DNA of 11,143 nucleotides from Candidatus Fermentibacteraceae bacterium (lineage in GTDB: Bacteria; Fermentibacterota; Fermentibacteria; Fermentibacterales; JCC-6): positions 1 through 11,143 of the forward strand of contig JAGGYZ010000004.1 of NCBI GenBank assembly GCA_021162285.1, given 5' to 3'. This document shows positions 1 through 7,596 of the stretch, in pieces. Position numbers and translations under genes: made by a program. Each line of letters begins with the position of its first letter. The first letter of the stretch is position 1. Below the pieces are notes generated by a model that searched no databases, was not told the origin of the DNA, and saw only the letters and a list, made by a program, of their open reading frames with translations.

Positions 1-3000
1 CACCAGCTGGCCGGAACCGGTCTGTACAAATGCTCTTCCAGACCACACAGGTCTGCCAGCAACGGTGAATACTGTGACCTCCACTGTTCCTGCAGATGAT
101 GTTGTGAAAAAGAATGCCCGGGGTCCTCTCACAGGGTTAGGATAAACTCCCGTTTTTTCCAGCAGAGGTGCATTCCCCTGAAGAACATTGAATTCAAGAG
201 TGCTCTCCCCGGTGTTCTTCATACCGTCTCTTGCCACCACCCGGATCTGATGGATACCAGGCAGAAGGTCGGGAATACAGTAATCCAGAGAGCCTGTTGT
301 GTAGCTTCCATGGTCGTAGGAGAACAGACTGGTGATGTCTTCATACCCACCGTCTACAGAGCCTATGATAATTGAGCCTGCATCATCTCCCAGAACACAG
401 ATACCGGAACTGTCGGAAAGCACAGCATGCATCAGCGCATTCTGGTAGACTGACGGGATCCCGCTGCCCTCAGAGCAGGGAAAGCTCAGTTCAATGATCG
501 GTCCTGTGGTATCGTTAACATAGGTACCGTTATCAACCAGGGGAATCGGCCAGGAATAGCCAGTTCCCAGTATGTCTCCCGTTCTTCCGGTTGCATCTGT
601 TCTGGCCAGGTTGCCTGTGTCTGCCTGAAGTGAAACAAAGAAATCAACACTGGCATCACCATCAGGATCCGTTGAAAGAATACTGCTGTACACCTCGGAA
701 CCGTAACGCAGGTAGGGAATGATGCAATCATCGGACAGAGGGCTTACGTAAACCACCGTATCCGCACTCTCAGTACACCTGAACATGAATGATGATTCTT
801 CAGGGAAAGACACATCGACAGTGTTCACCCTGCCCCGTGTCAGAGTGTCTGCCGGCACTGCAGAATACCCCTGTGTCTCCACAGCGGGCAGGTGCACACC
901 ACCGTCTCCAAGAACTGTGTACAGATAGTTATCGCTGTTTCCTATCTCAATCTGTGACAACCACAAGGCTTCAGCTGTACTGAAATTGCCATCATGAAGT
1001 CTAGCAAGCAGGTGGGAAGATAGATATTTATTTGCAAGAGCATAACTTCCTCTTGTACAGGCTATGGTAGCGAAAGCTCCTCCTCCCGGATGAAAAAGAA
1101 GATGCTCTGCAAGACAGTCACCGGCAGACAGATCAAAGTGGCCGTTGGCACAGGAGAATGAATTGTACAGAAAATATCTGGGACCGTTAGTTAACTGACT
1201 GACCATAATGGAAGAGAACAGTTTTTCATGGGTCATCTGATCGTAGGAACCGTGACCCACAAAAGCCAGATATGACATACCCTCGTTCAGCAACTCCACA
1301 AAATCAGAAGAAGCTTCAGGTTTTTCAGGATGGACTCCTCCGGCAGTAGATCCCGGAGGCCACGGGTACTGTATTTCGTAAAGTTTAACGATATTTGCAG
1401 ATGGGGGAATAATGCTGTCTGCAAGATACTCGCACATCACTGTGTGGTAAGAATCCTTTACATATGTATCCGCACTCCACTCATCATCGGCAGCCAGAAG
1501 AACAGTGTTGGCCCATGGTCCCAGAGCAGACGGGTCTTCAACTGCAGCAGCCTTTTGAGAAGCAATCAGAAGTTCATCAATTGTTGAAGCAGGTATTCTT
1601 GATACAGGAATTTCCGGGTCTTTCCCACCGGTATGAACCGTTGTAAAATATGCATCCTTGCAAAAACCTGAACCGAGAATCACATTCACCGGCGCAGGGG
1701 TCTTGTTCCCCGTAACGTAACCCAGAGGGTCATTTGATCCGTCACCAACGAGAAGAAGAGCCTGTGGAGGAACGGACCATGTATCAAGAGCCCACCTCAC
1801 CATGGACCTCACTGCCCCCGGGTCGGAAACGCCCTGACCGAACTCATCGTATATCTCTGTGTATGTAACGGTAAGCACAGACAGACCTCTGGCCTCATAA
1901 ACTGACTGAAGAACTGACAGACCGCTCGTCAGATCTTCAGGAACTGCAACTATTACATCAGCAGGAACAGAGGCACCAAGTATTCTGCCTGGCTGCGCCG
2001 ATTCAATGTACTCAGGGGAAAGAAAGTTTTCAGGTTCTACAGCCAGAAATACGGCAGTTTCACCCTCTACAGTGGTAGACAGTTGTGCTTCATTGCCGGA
2101 AAGGATCCAGTCCGTCAACTCAACAGGGTTGAATGGATCGCTGATGTTGTAAATAAGACAGTTTGGTGAAACCGAACCGATATGCATTGAATGAAGCCCG
2201 GGAGCATAGCTGGAAAGAGCAACCGGGTAACCTGCAGATTCAGACAGGCTTACTGGAAGCAGTATCTCTGCGTAGTTGAAATACGATCCTCCAGGATAAT
2301 CACACCAGACCTGAAGCAGATTTCCACCCTGTTTCACATCAATATTCTGCAGTGTGAAGTACTCCATTCTGCTGTTGCCAACTGTGTCTCTTGCAAGGGT
2401 ATCCAGTATTACAACATCTTCCAGCTCGGCCTGCACTTCATGGGTCTGAGAAGGTACTCCTCCGTTTACAATAGAGAGTCTTACAGTAGCTGTATCCGAA
2501 GAATACGGTACACTGAGGTAAAAGTATGCTGCAAAATCACCCCCCAGGTAGTCCCACACCCATCCCGTTCTGTCTTCGTAGAACTCCCAGAATATCTCCT
2601 GTTCAAATCCGAAGGGAGATACGCCCTGCTGTATCTCCGGTCCGCCTGAGGGAGATGCATTGGACTGAGCAATTCTTGCTCCATTGCTGCCACCCCATGT
2701 GAGCCAGTAGGTGTTGGCCGCATCAAAACGGTGAGGTGACCTGAACAATGAATCTGCTGTGAAATTCCAGTGCCGGAGTTCCCGACCAAAGAAAATCAGT
2801 GAATCTGCGGCATCGAATACTCCGTCTCCTCCATCAAATACAGTTACAGCAACCGGAGCCAGCTGATGTTCCTGTCCGGGGTCAGCAGGGTCAAACATTG
2901 TGCCCGGACCAGAAAACACAGCAAGACTGGCAGATGGAACACCTGTGACAGCACATCCTGATGCTTCAAGTTCTTCGCCAGTCACAGAATAAAATCCTGT

Positions 3001-3603
3001 GTTATCCACTCCAATCCTTGCCCATGGTTTACCCCAGAATGGGCTTTCCGGTGACCTGTGTGTGTCCGGCCACCATGTCTCCGCATCAGGACAAAGAGCC
3101 CCGAGAAGTGTACCTTCAACCGACCTGCCGCCGGAGGTTTCCGGATAAGACAGGGAGTAACTGATCTGTTTTGCGTAGACAGCAGGAGTTCCATAGCAGA
3201 ATGGAGAGATCGTCACCTTCGCAACGGTTGTACCAAGAAGATGTATTATTTCAAACGATACCGGTGAATGTTCGGAAGGAAACGGAACAGGGAGAAAAGA
3301 TTGTGTGGTCTGCAGACCGCTTCCCGAGAAAACAGGAGCCGAGGCTGTAACCAGAGACCTGTCCCACCCGGTTGAGCCTGTGGAACCAACTGTCCATTCG
3401 AGCCGCGGTTCCGAGCCCGGAGGAACCGGGAAGAAACGAACAGAACAGGGCAGCGGAGCTCTTCCATCCGCTTCAACGGTATAGAACTCCGGCAGTAATA
3501 TGGTATACAAACCATCGGTCCCCAGAAGATACGAATCTCCAACATCCACAGTAACAACATGTTCCAGCGCCGTAACTGCAAGAATCAGCAGTAGTCCAGA
3601 CAG
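1..3603 (-). CDS. Large exported C25 (gingipain/PorU-type) cysteine peptidase, C-terminus cut by window edge
   Basis: The frame has no stop from an in-frame TAG at 3684-3682 down to position 1, about 1,200 codons. Numbering from the CTG at 3603, a hydrophobic stretch (residues 2-11, SGLLLILAVTA) looks like a signal peptide core. Residues about 20-540 are beta-rich, with the SLIFFG, YWLTWGG and similar motifs seen before the catalytic domain in PorU-like proteins. The peptidase domain spans roughly 548-870: IYDEFGQG, LLLVGDGSNDP (617-625), VGHGSYD with catalytic H784, SFSCANGHFD with catalytic C818, then LAEHLLF and GGAFATIACTRGS. A C-terminal YPNPVRGP (1154-1161) opens an Ig-like (FlgD/T9SS type A-like) domain that the edge truncates, so little of the protein is missing. 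Known for the family: secreted Cys peptidases cutting after Arg or Lys, or, in PorU, the sortase of type IX secretion. Specificity cannot be read here. The start is uncertain: the first in-frame ATG is at 2898 (residue 236). Confidence 0.9.
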   Translation of the reverse strand, partial: MSGLLLILAVTALEHVVTVDVGDSYLLGTDGLYTILLPEFYTVEADGRAPLPCSVRFFPVPPGSEPRLEWTVGSTGSTGWDRSLVTASAPVFSGSGLQTTQSFLPVPFPSEHSPVSFEIIHLLGTTVAKVTISPFCYGTPAVYAKQISYSLSYPETSGGRSVEGTLLGALCPDAETWWPDTHRSPESPFWGKPWARIGVDNTGFYSVTGEELEASGCAVTGVPSASLAVFSGPGTMFDPADPGQEHQLAPVAVTVFDGGDGVFDAADSLIFFGRELRHWNFTADSLFRSPHRFDAANTYWLTWGGSNGARIAQSNASPSGGPEIQQGVSPFGFEQEIFWEFYEDRTGWVWDYLGGDFAAYFYLSVPYSSDTATVRLSIVNGGVPSQTHEVQAELEDVVILDTLARDTVGNSRMEYFTLQNIDVKQGGNLLQVWCDYPGGSYFNYAEILLPVSLSESAGYPVALSSYAPGLHSMHIGSVSPNCLIYNISDPFNPVELTDWILSGNEAQLSTTVEGETAVFLAVEPENFLSPEYIESAQPGRILGASVPADVIVAVPEDLTSGLSVLQSVYEARGLSVLTVTYTEIYDEFGQGVSDPGAVRSMVRWALDTWSVPPQALLLVGDGSNDPLGYVTGNKTPAPVNVILGSGFCKDAYFTTVHTGGKDPEIPVSRIPASTIDELLIASQKAAAVEDPSALGPWANTVLLAADDEWSADTYVKDSYHTVMCEYLADSIIPPSANIVKLYEIQYPWPPGSTAGGVHPEKPEASSDFVELLNEGMSYLAFVGHGSYDQMTHEKLFSSIMVSQLTNGPRYFLYNSFSCANGHFDLSAGDCLAEHLLFHPGGGAFATIACTRGSYALANKYLSSHLLARLHDGNFSTAEALWLSQIEIGNSDNYLYTVLGDGGVHLPAVETQGYSAVPADTLTRGRVNTVDVSFPEESSFMFRCTESADTVVYVSPLSDDCIIPYLRYGSEVYSSILSTDPDGDASVDFFVSLQADTGNLARTDATGRTGDILGTGYSWPIPLVDNGTYVNDTTGPIIELSFPCSEGSGIPSVYQNALMHAVLSDSSGICVLGDDAGSIIIGSVDGGYEDITSLFSYDHGSYTTGSLDYCIPDLLPGIHQIRVVARDGMKNTGESTLEFNVLQGNAPLLEKTGVYPNPVRGPRAFFFTTSSAGTVEVTVFTVAGRPVWSGRAFVQTGSGQLV

Positions 3604-3609
3604 AATTAT

Positions 3610-3616
3610 CCCCCCT
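3610..3616 (-). promoter_or_regulatory. Possible Shine-Dalgarno for the C25 peptidase
   Basis: The minus strand reads AGGGGGG, purine-rich and 6 nt ahead of an in-frame CTG (3603-3601). This is the only ribosome-binding-like sequence near the signal peptide. In-frame alternatives are GTG at 3678 and TTG at 3657; neither has a Shine-Dalgarno sequence. The TTG start would give a signal peptide with one lysine before the hydrophobic core. The choice of CTG is an inference from spacing. Confidence 0.4.
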
Positions 3617-3641
3617 AATTCGTGTTGAGGCAGTTTTGATA

Positions 3642-3647
3642 TATAAT
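3642..3647 (+). promoter_or_regulatory. Candidate -10 element for the lolC-like operon
   Basis: A perfect TATAAT lies 18 nt ahead of the permease ATG, in the short divergent spacer. The -35 at 17-nt spacing (TTCGTG, 3619-3624) is poor, and the better TTGAGG at 3625-3630 is only 11 nt away. A transcript from here would have a leader of about 12 nt, just enough for the AAAAGGG. The AT-rich core also reads TTATAT on the other strand, so it could serve the peptidase gene too. Confidence 0.4.
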
Positions 3648-3665
3648 CAATACTCAAAAGGGTGA

Positions 3666-4898
3666 ATGGAGGTTCCACTGTCTAGTCTTTCCTGGAAACT
3701 CGCATGGCGTTATTTAAGGCGTCATCCGCAGAAAAATAAACTGGCTTTCGCTTCTGTTGTCAGCGCAGCAGGAGTTACACTGGGTGTGGCGGCTCTAGTG
3801 ATAGTTATGAGTGTTCTCGCCGGCCTGGCGGATTTTATCAGTGGAAGCGTCAAGGCTGTGGATGCACCGGTTGCTGTTCTATCGGCTGGCTCGAATCCTC
3901 TGCCTGATGACTACGTGTTTGTTTCCAGTCTGCTTCTGCTTCCGGAGGTCCGATCTGTCTCTCCTTTTATCGAAGGCGAAGCAGTGGCCAGAATGCCATC
4001 CAGAGACATGGAAGCCGGATGTCTGGTCCGGGGTGTAACTGAACAGAGCTTCCTGGAAAGCGGTCTGGACACTATGCTTATATGGGGAAGTGCTCCGACT
4101 GTTAACAGCAGTGATCTTCCCGGAGCAGTGATGGGCATCTACCTTTCTGAAGACTTTATGCACAGTGCAGGAGACACAATTCTTCTGTTCCCGCCTTCCG
4201 CCTTCTTTTCCAGCGGCAGAACGGGAATTGGAAGGGTGATACTTACCGGGTCGATAGAAACCGGTTTGCCGGTGAATGACAGAAAAATAGTATACATTCC
4301 TCTGGAAACTGCCTCCAGGATGTTTCTTCCCGGCGGAGGATACACCGGTCTGTTTATTGAACCGGAACAGGGTTACACACAGGAGCAGACGGTAAAAGCT
4401 CTGCAGCAGGCCGTCCCGGATTCCATGGTTGTTCTCACCTGGCAGCAGAGAAATCCCGCTCTTTATGCCAGCCTCAAGCTCGAAAGTCTTGGTGCCTTTG
4501 CAGCCATTCTGCTTATAACTCTGGTTGCATCTTTCAACATAACCGGAACCATTGCCAGAAGTGTGGTCGAGAGAAGACGGGATATTGCAGTTCTCAAAGC
4601 CATGGGAGCAGGCGGGAAACTTATACTGCATGTTTTTCTCTGGGAGGGTCTTCTTGTAGGTCTTACAGGGGCATTTTCAGGTATTCTTCTCGGTCTTGCC
4701 GGCTGCTGGCTGATCGGTTCTACCGGTATCATTCAACTTCCGGATGTTTACTCTTTCCACGAGTCATTTCCCATGAAAGTTTCCTTCGGTGAGGTTATTG
4801 CGGCAGGAGCGGTGGCTGTTCTTATCAGCCTTGCTGCTGCACTCATACCTGCTGCCAGGGCATCCGGTCAGGAGCCGGCCAAAGGGCTCCGGCAGTGA
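3666..4898 (+). CDS. LolC/LolE-type ABC transporter permease (lipoprotein release)
   Basis: A 410-residue inner-membrane permease of the FtsX/MacB-like superfamily, the usual length for LolC or LolE. The Lol complex (LolCDE) lifts outer-membrane lipoproteins from the inner membrane and hands them to LolA. Visible: a cytoplasmic start WKLAWRYLRR (10-19); membrane segment one about 28-52 with GVTLGVAALVIVMSV; a periplasmic domain about 53-274; then membrane segments about 275-297 (with the family hallmark LVASFNI, 286-292), 318-350 and 376-396. RRRDIAVLKAMGA (303-315) is the cytoplasmic coupling region that contacts the ATPase. The protein ends RASGQEPAKGLRQ, a typical tail. C versus E cannot be decided by eye. 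No LolD ATPase gene is in the window. ATG 3666 follows AAAAGGG by 3 nt; a GGAGG inside the gene (3668-3672), 5 nt before an in-frame CTG at 3678, is an alternative. First gene of a three-gene operon. Confidence 0.9.
   Translation: MEVPLSSLSWKLAWRYLRRHPQKNKLAFASVVSAAGVTLGVAALVIVMSVLAGLADFISGSVKAVDAPVAVLSAGSNPLPDDYVFVSSLLLLPEVRSVSPFIEGEAVARMPSRDMEAGCLVRGVTEQSFLESGLDTMLIWGSAPTVNSSDLPGAVMGIYLSEDFMHSAGDTILLFPPSAFFSSGRTGIGRVILTGSIETGLPVNDRKIVYIPLETASRMFLPGGGYTGLFIEPEQGYTQEQTVKALQQAVPDSMVVLTWQQRNPALYASLKLESLGAFAAILLITLVASFNITGTIARSVVERRRDIAVLKAMGAGGKLILHVFLWEGLLVGLTGAFSGILLGLAGCWLIGSTGIIQLPDVYSFHESFPMKVSFGEVIAAGAVAVLISLAAALIPAARASGQEPAKGLRQ
4881..4886 (+). promoter_or_regulatory. Shine-Dalgarno for the transglutaminase-like gene
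   Basis: AAAGGG lies inside the last codons of the permease gene, 8 nt before the GTG at 4895. It supports the GTG start that overlaps the permease TGA, and suggests translational coupling. Confidence 0.6.
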
Positions 4899-5824
4899 CA
4901 ATTCTTTTTGTACTACTGGGGTTTTCCATTTCTCCTGCCGATTCTGCAAGGGCACTTATCTCCATCCGCAGTATTCCTGAAGCCGCTGTTTACTATTCGC
5001 AGATGGCTGCTGCGGAAGACGGCAGGCGCATGGTTGAATTCGCTCATGTCCTGGAAGTGTCGGGAAGGTTTCCTGAAGCGTACCGGGTATACGGATTAGC
5101 TCTGGGAAACAGCTCCAGCCAGAGCACATCACGGTGGCTGATCAACCGCAGGCTCGGGGTATCTCCCCTGGACACAACCCTGGTGATCACAGCATCGATA
5201 ACCAACACAGGTGATGCTGCGGCATGGGATATCCAGGTGATAATCCCCATGCCGGTGTCTCACCCGCCGTTTCAGACCCTCACCATTATCTCGAATGATT
5301 TCACTCCGTCGGGAGGTCTTCTTTCCGCGAGAATTCCCATCATAGCTCCAGGACAGACTGTCAGGCTCTCCGTTACTGTAAGCATAATTCAGCAACCTGG
5401 CACCATGAGACCGGTTACCGGGCAGATCTCAGACGAAGCCCTTGCGTGGATAACACACACACTCCATTCAATGAACATCCCGGAAACCCTGCCTGGTCCC
5501 TGTATACCCATGAGTGAAGAGATGGCAAGGCTTGCAGCCGGGGAAATCGGTTTATCCATGACAGTTGAAGGCGGGCTGATACTGGACACTGAAGGATGTA
5601 TTTTTCATGCGTGGGATGTTATCAATGAATACAACATCAGGATCGATCCTCTGTTGTTCAAAGATGATTCCCTGCTGTCCATTGCTCACAATCCAGCAGA
5701 TGTTGTTCCTCTGTGGGACCTGAGCACAACAGACGGCTACGAACTGAATCTGCTTTTCAAGAACCCGGCATGCAGTCTCACCGGAACTATGAGTGCCACT
5801 GCCATACAAGCTTTGAAAGAGTAA
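4895..5824 (+). CDS. Predicted exported protein with a transglutaminase-like core
   Basis: A 309-residue protein. The first 20 residues (MTILFVLLGFSISPADSARA) resemble a weak signal peptide without the usual basic start. Residues about 25-75 look like a pair of TPR-type helices. Residues about 93-163 form a beta domain (ITNTG, IPMPVSHPPFQTL, IIAPGQTVRL) resembling the beta domain that precedes the core in bacterial transglutaminase-like proteins. The last part carries the three conserved positions of that fold in order: C203 in GPCIPMSEEMARLA, H238 in FHAWDVI, D251 in RIDPLLF. The 35- and 13-residue spacings suit the family. I infer a secreted or periplasmic papain-like enzyme (transglutaminase, peptidase or amidase). 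The substrate is unknown, and the strongly conserved residues are few. Start is GTG overlapping the permease stop (GTGA), and the stop is one base before the DUF89 gene. Placement with a Lol permease suggests an envelope role; that is inference only. Confidence 0.68.
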   Translation: MTILFVLLGFSISPADSARALISIRSIPEAAVYYSQMAAAEDGRRMVEFAHVLEVSGRFPEAYRVYGLALGNSSSQSTSRWLINRRLGVSPLDTTLVITASITNTGDAAAWDIQVIIPMPVSHPPFQTLTIISNDFTPSGGLLSARIPIIAPGQTVRLSVTVSIIQQPGTMRPVTGQISDEALAWITHTLHSMNIPETLPGPCIPMSEEMARLAAGEIGLSMTVEGGLILDTEGCIFHAWDVINEYNIRIDPLLFKDDSLLSIAHNPADVVPLWDLSTTDGYELNLLFKNPACSLTGTMSATAIQALKE

Positions 5825-5825
5825 A

Positions 5826-6686
5826 ATGAAGATATACCTCGATTGCTATCCATGTTTTCTCAGACAGGCTCTCAGTGCTGCAAGAAGAGCCGGGGGAACG
5901 GAACATCAGCAACTCGCTGTCCTGAAAAATACTATGGTCATTCTGGACGGACTTGATACCGGGGCAAACCCTCCTGAAATTGCCCGCCTCGTTCACCATG
6001 CAGTAAAACAGGAAATCTCCTCATCTGATCCGTACAGAGAGGCTAAACTTGAAAGCACAAAACAGGCTCTGAAAATGCTGCCGGAAATCCGCCGGTTGAT
6101 AGACAGCTCAAAAGACCCCATGGATACAGCCATCAGACTGGCAATTGCCGGAAACATCATGGATCTTGGCGTGGTTGAACATTTTGGAGACCTGGAAAAA
6201 ACCATTGAAAAAGTTCTTAAGCAACCATTCGCCATAGACCATACAGAGGAACTGAAAAGCATGCTTTCAGCCGCCGATCACCTGTTGTACCTTGCAGACA
6301 ACACCGGTGAGACCGTGTTCGACAGAGCCTTTATAGAAAGACTGAACATCCCGGTTGTATATGCTGTCCGGGGGGTACCTGTTCTTAACGATGCAACAGT
6401 ACAGGACGCGGAAGAGGCCGGCCTCCACAATGTTGCAGACATCCTGCCAAATGGAAGCGATGCCCCTGGTACAATTCTTGAGCTGTGTTCTGATCAGTTC
6501 AACGAAGCTTTCAAGAGAGCACCGGTTATCATCGCGAAGGGGCAGGGGAACTACGAGTCTTTAAGCGACGCAGGCAGTAAAGTCTTCTGCCTTCTTCAGG
6601 TAAAGTGCCCGGTTATCGCAGAAGACATCGGTGCCCCTGTGGGCAGTATTGTCTGCCGCCGCTCTGCAGTCAGTTCACCGGGGTAA
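5826..6686 (+). CDS. DUF89 / ARMT1-like metal-dependent phosphatase, CxxC-containing subfamily
   Basis: A 286-residue soluble protein with the hallmarks of the DUF89 family, which has been shown to comprise metal-dependent phosphatases implicated in removing damaged phospho-metabolites. Visible: an N-terminal C7-YP-C10 pair (the feature of the archaeal/bacterial subfamily), SDPYREAKLEST (67-78), AGNIMDLG (108-115), the metal-binding LADNTGETVFDR (156-167, with D158 and N159), VRGVPVLNDAT (181-191), and KGQGNYESL (238-246). The conserved end CPVIAEDIGAPVGSIV (261-276) is followed by a short tail, CRRSAVSSPG, which runs into the neighbouring thiL gene on the opposite strand. ATG 5826 comes one base after the preceding stop, with only a weak AAGAG ahead, so translation is probably coupled. 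Sugar phosphates and pantothenate intermediates are known substrates of relatives; the substrate here cannot be told. Confidence 0.9.
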   Translation: MKIYLDCYPCFLRQALSAARRAGGTEHQQLAVLKNTMVILDGLDTGANPPEIARLVHHAVKQEISSSDPYREAKLESTKQALKMLPEIRRLIDSSKDPMDTAIRLAIAGNIMDLGVVEHFGDLEKTIEKVLKQPFAIDHTEELKSMLSAADHLLYLADNTGETVFDRAFIERLNIPVVYAVRGVPVLNDATVQDAEEAGLHNVADILPNGSDAPGTILELCSDQFNEAFKRAPVIIAKGQGNYESLSDAGSKVFCLLQVKCPVIAEDIGAPVGSIVCRRSAVSSPG

Positions 6687-7596
6687 AGTGGTCATACCCC
6701 TGTGAAGACAGCTCTTTATCTGTGCCCTTCTCTGTAACAGCGAACCCTTTACCTTCTGTGGCCGAACCAACCATGTAGAAACCTCTGCCAGGCGGGGGCA
6801 AACTGCGGGGAAGTGCAAAAAGCAGTTCAAAATCTTCCCCTGCACTGCAGGCTTCAACAGCTCTGTTCAGTGCATAAGGTACAACAGGCACACGTTCAAG
6901 CTCTACTGTAATCCTCACACCACTTTCCCGTGACAGATGGATACATTCAGAAAACAACCCGTCGGAGATATCTATAGCCGCCTCAACCCCAGAACCCCTG
7001 AGCAGCGGTACAGCATCAAACCTCGCAACTGGTGAGAGGAACAACTCTGTCTGTGCTGCCTCAACAGGTGAAAGCTGCTGCTTCCTGCCTTTTTCCAGAA
7101 GTTCAGGCGAGTCAAGTGCTCTACCCACGGGTCCTGTGACCCACAGCGTATCACCGGGTTTTACAGCAGTTCTGAGAAAGGGTTTTTTGCCCCCACACTC
7201 ACCTATTGCAGTAAGGGTTACTCCGAAAACAGAACCTTTAACCGTTTCTCCACCCACAACAGGACAGTCCGTCCTTGAGGTCAATCCCCTGTAGAATTCA
7301 AGAATCCAGTCAAGCTCCATGTCCGGAGAAACAACGATAGAGGACAAAACACTTCGGGGTTCTCCGCCCATGGCAGCTATATCGGAGAGAGTTGCTTCAA
7401 GAAGCCTTGCAGCAGTTTTTTCAGGGGTAGTCCACCACCGGTAAAAATGCGTTCCCTCAAAGAATGAATCCGTTGTAACAACCGGAGTTTCAAGCGATGC
7501 AAGCACGGCAGCATCATCACCTGCAGCCTGCATGGGAAAACGCTCCCTCAGTACCCTTATAAAACCGTGTTCTCCAACATCGCGAAGCAGCCTCAT
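6670..7596 (-). CDS. thiL: Thiamine-monophosphate kinase
   Basis: A 308-residue cytoplasmic enzyme that phosphorylates thiamine monophosphate with ATP to give thiamine diphosphate, the active cofactor. Motifs in order: GDDAAVL (26-32), TTDSFFEGTHF (41-51), SDIAAMGGEP (71-80), GGETVKG (115-121), AIDISDGL (207-214) and SAGEDFELLF (251-260). These are the AIRS/PurM-fold metal and nucleotide sites of ThiL, and the length is normal. One oddity: the usual GGDT is GGET here, a conservative change at a metal-binding Asp. Second gene of a minus-strand operon: its ATG (7596-7594) overlaps the mtnP TGA as ATGA. Its end overlaps the DUF89 gene by 17 nt, tail-to-tail, leaving no space for a separate terminator. 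No other thiamine gene is in the window. Confidence 0.95.
   Translation of the reverse strand: MRLLRDVGEHGFIRVLRERFPMQAAGDDAAVLASLETPVVTTDSFFEGTHFYRWWTTPEKTAARLLEATLSDIAAMGGEPRSVLSSIVVSPDMELDWILEFYRGLTSRTDCPVVGGETVKGSVFGVTLTAIGECGGKKPFLRTAVKPGDTLWVTGPVGRALDSPELLEKGRKQQLSPVEAAQTELFLSPVARFDAVPLLRGSGVEAAIDISDGLFSECIHLSRESGVRITVELERVPVVPYALNRAVEACSAGEDFELLFALPRSLPPPGRGFYMVGSATEGKGFAVTEKGTDKELSSQGYDHFTPVN

Noticed and set aside
2191..2649. A 152-codon plus-strand frame within the C25 gene
   Set aside because: Antisense to uninterrupted, motif-bearing peptidase sequence; no Shine-Dalgarno sequence and no recognisable protein features.
3246..3581. A 111-codon minus-strand frame starting with ATG near the start of the peptidase gene
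   Set aside because: It is in a different frame from the peptidase, which continues without a stop on both sides. The translation is Arg/Leu/Cys-rich and looks like an out-of-frame shadow. I considered a frameshift that would lend its ATG to the peptidase but saw no sign of one.
3625..3647. TTGAGG plus TATAAT as a standard promoter
   Set aside because: The spacer is 11 nt, too short for sigma-70; only the -10 is retained, at low confidence.
3879..4631. A 250-codon open frame on the minus strand inside the permease gene
   Set aside because: It lies wholly antisense to the LolC/E-like gene, whose protein has clear family motifs throughout. Its own translation has no recognisable domain and mixed low-quality composition.
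6680..6700. Hairpin GGGGTA/TACCCC at the convergent DUF89-thiL junction as a terminator
   Set aside because: Only six base pairs with a 9-nt loop and no T-tract on either strand; it lies within coding sequence.
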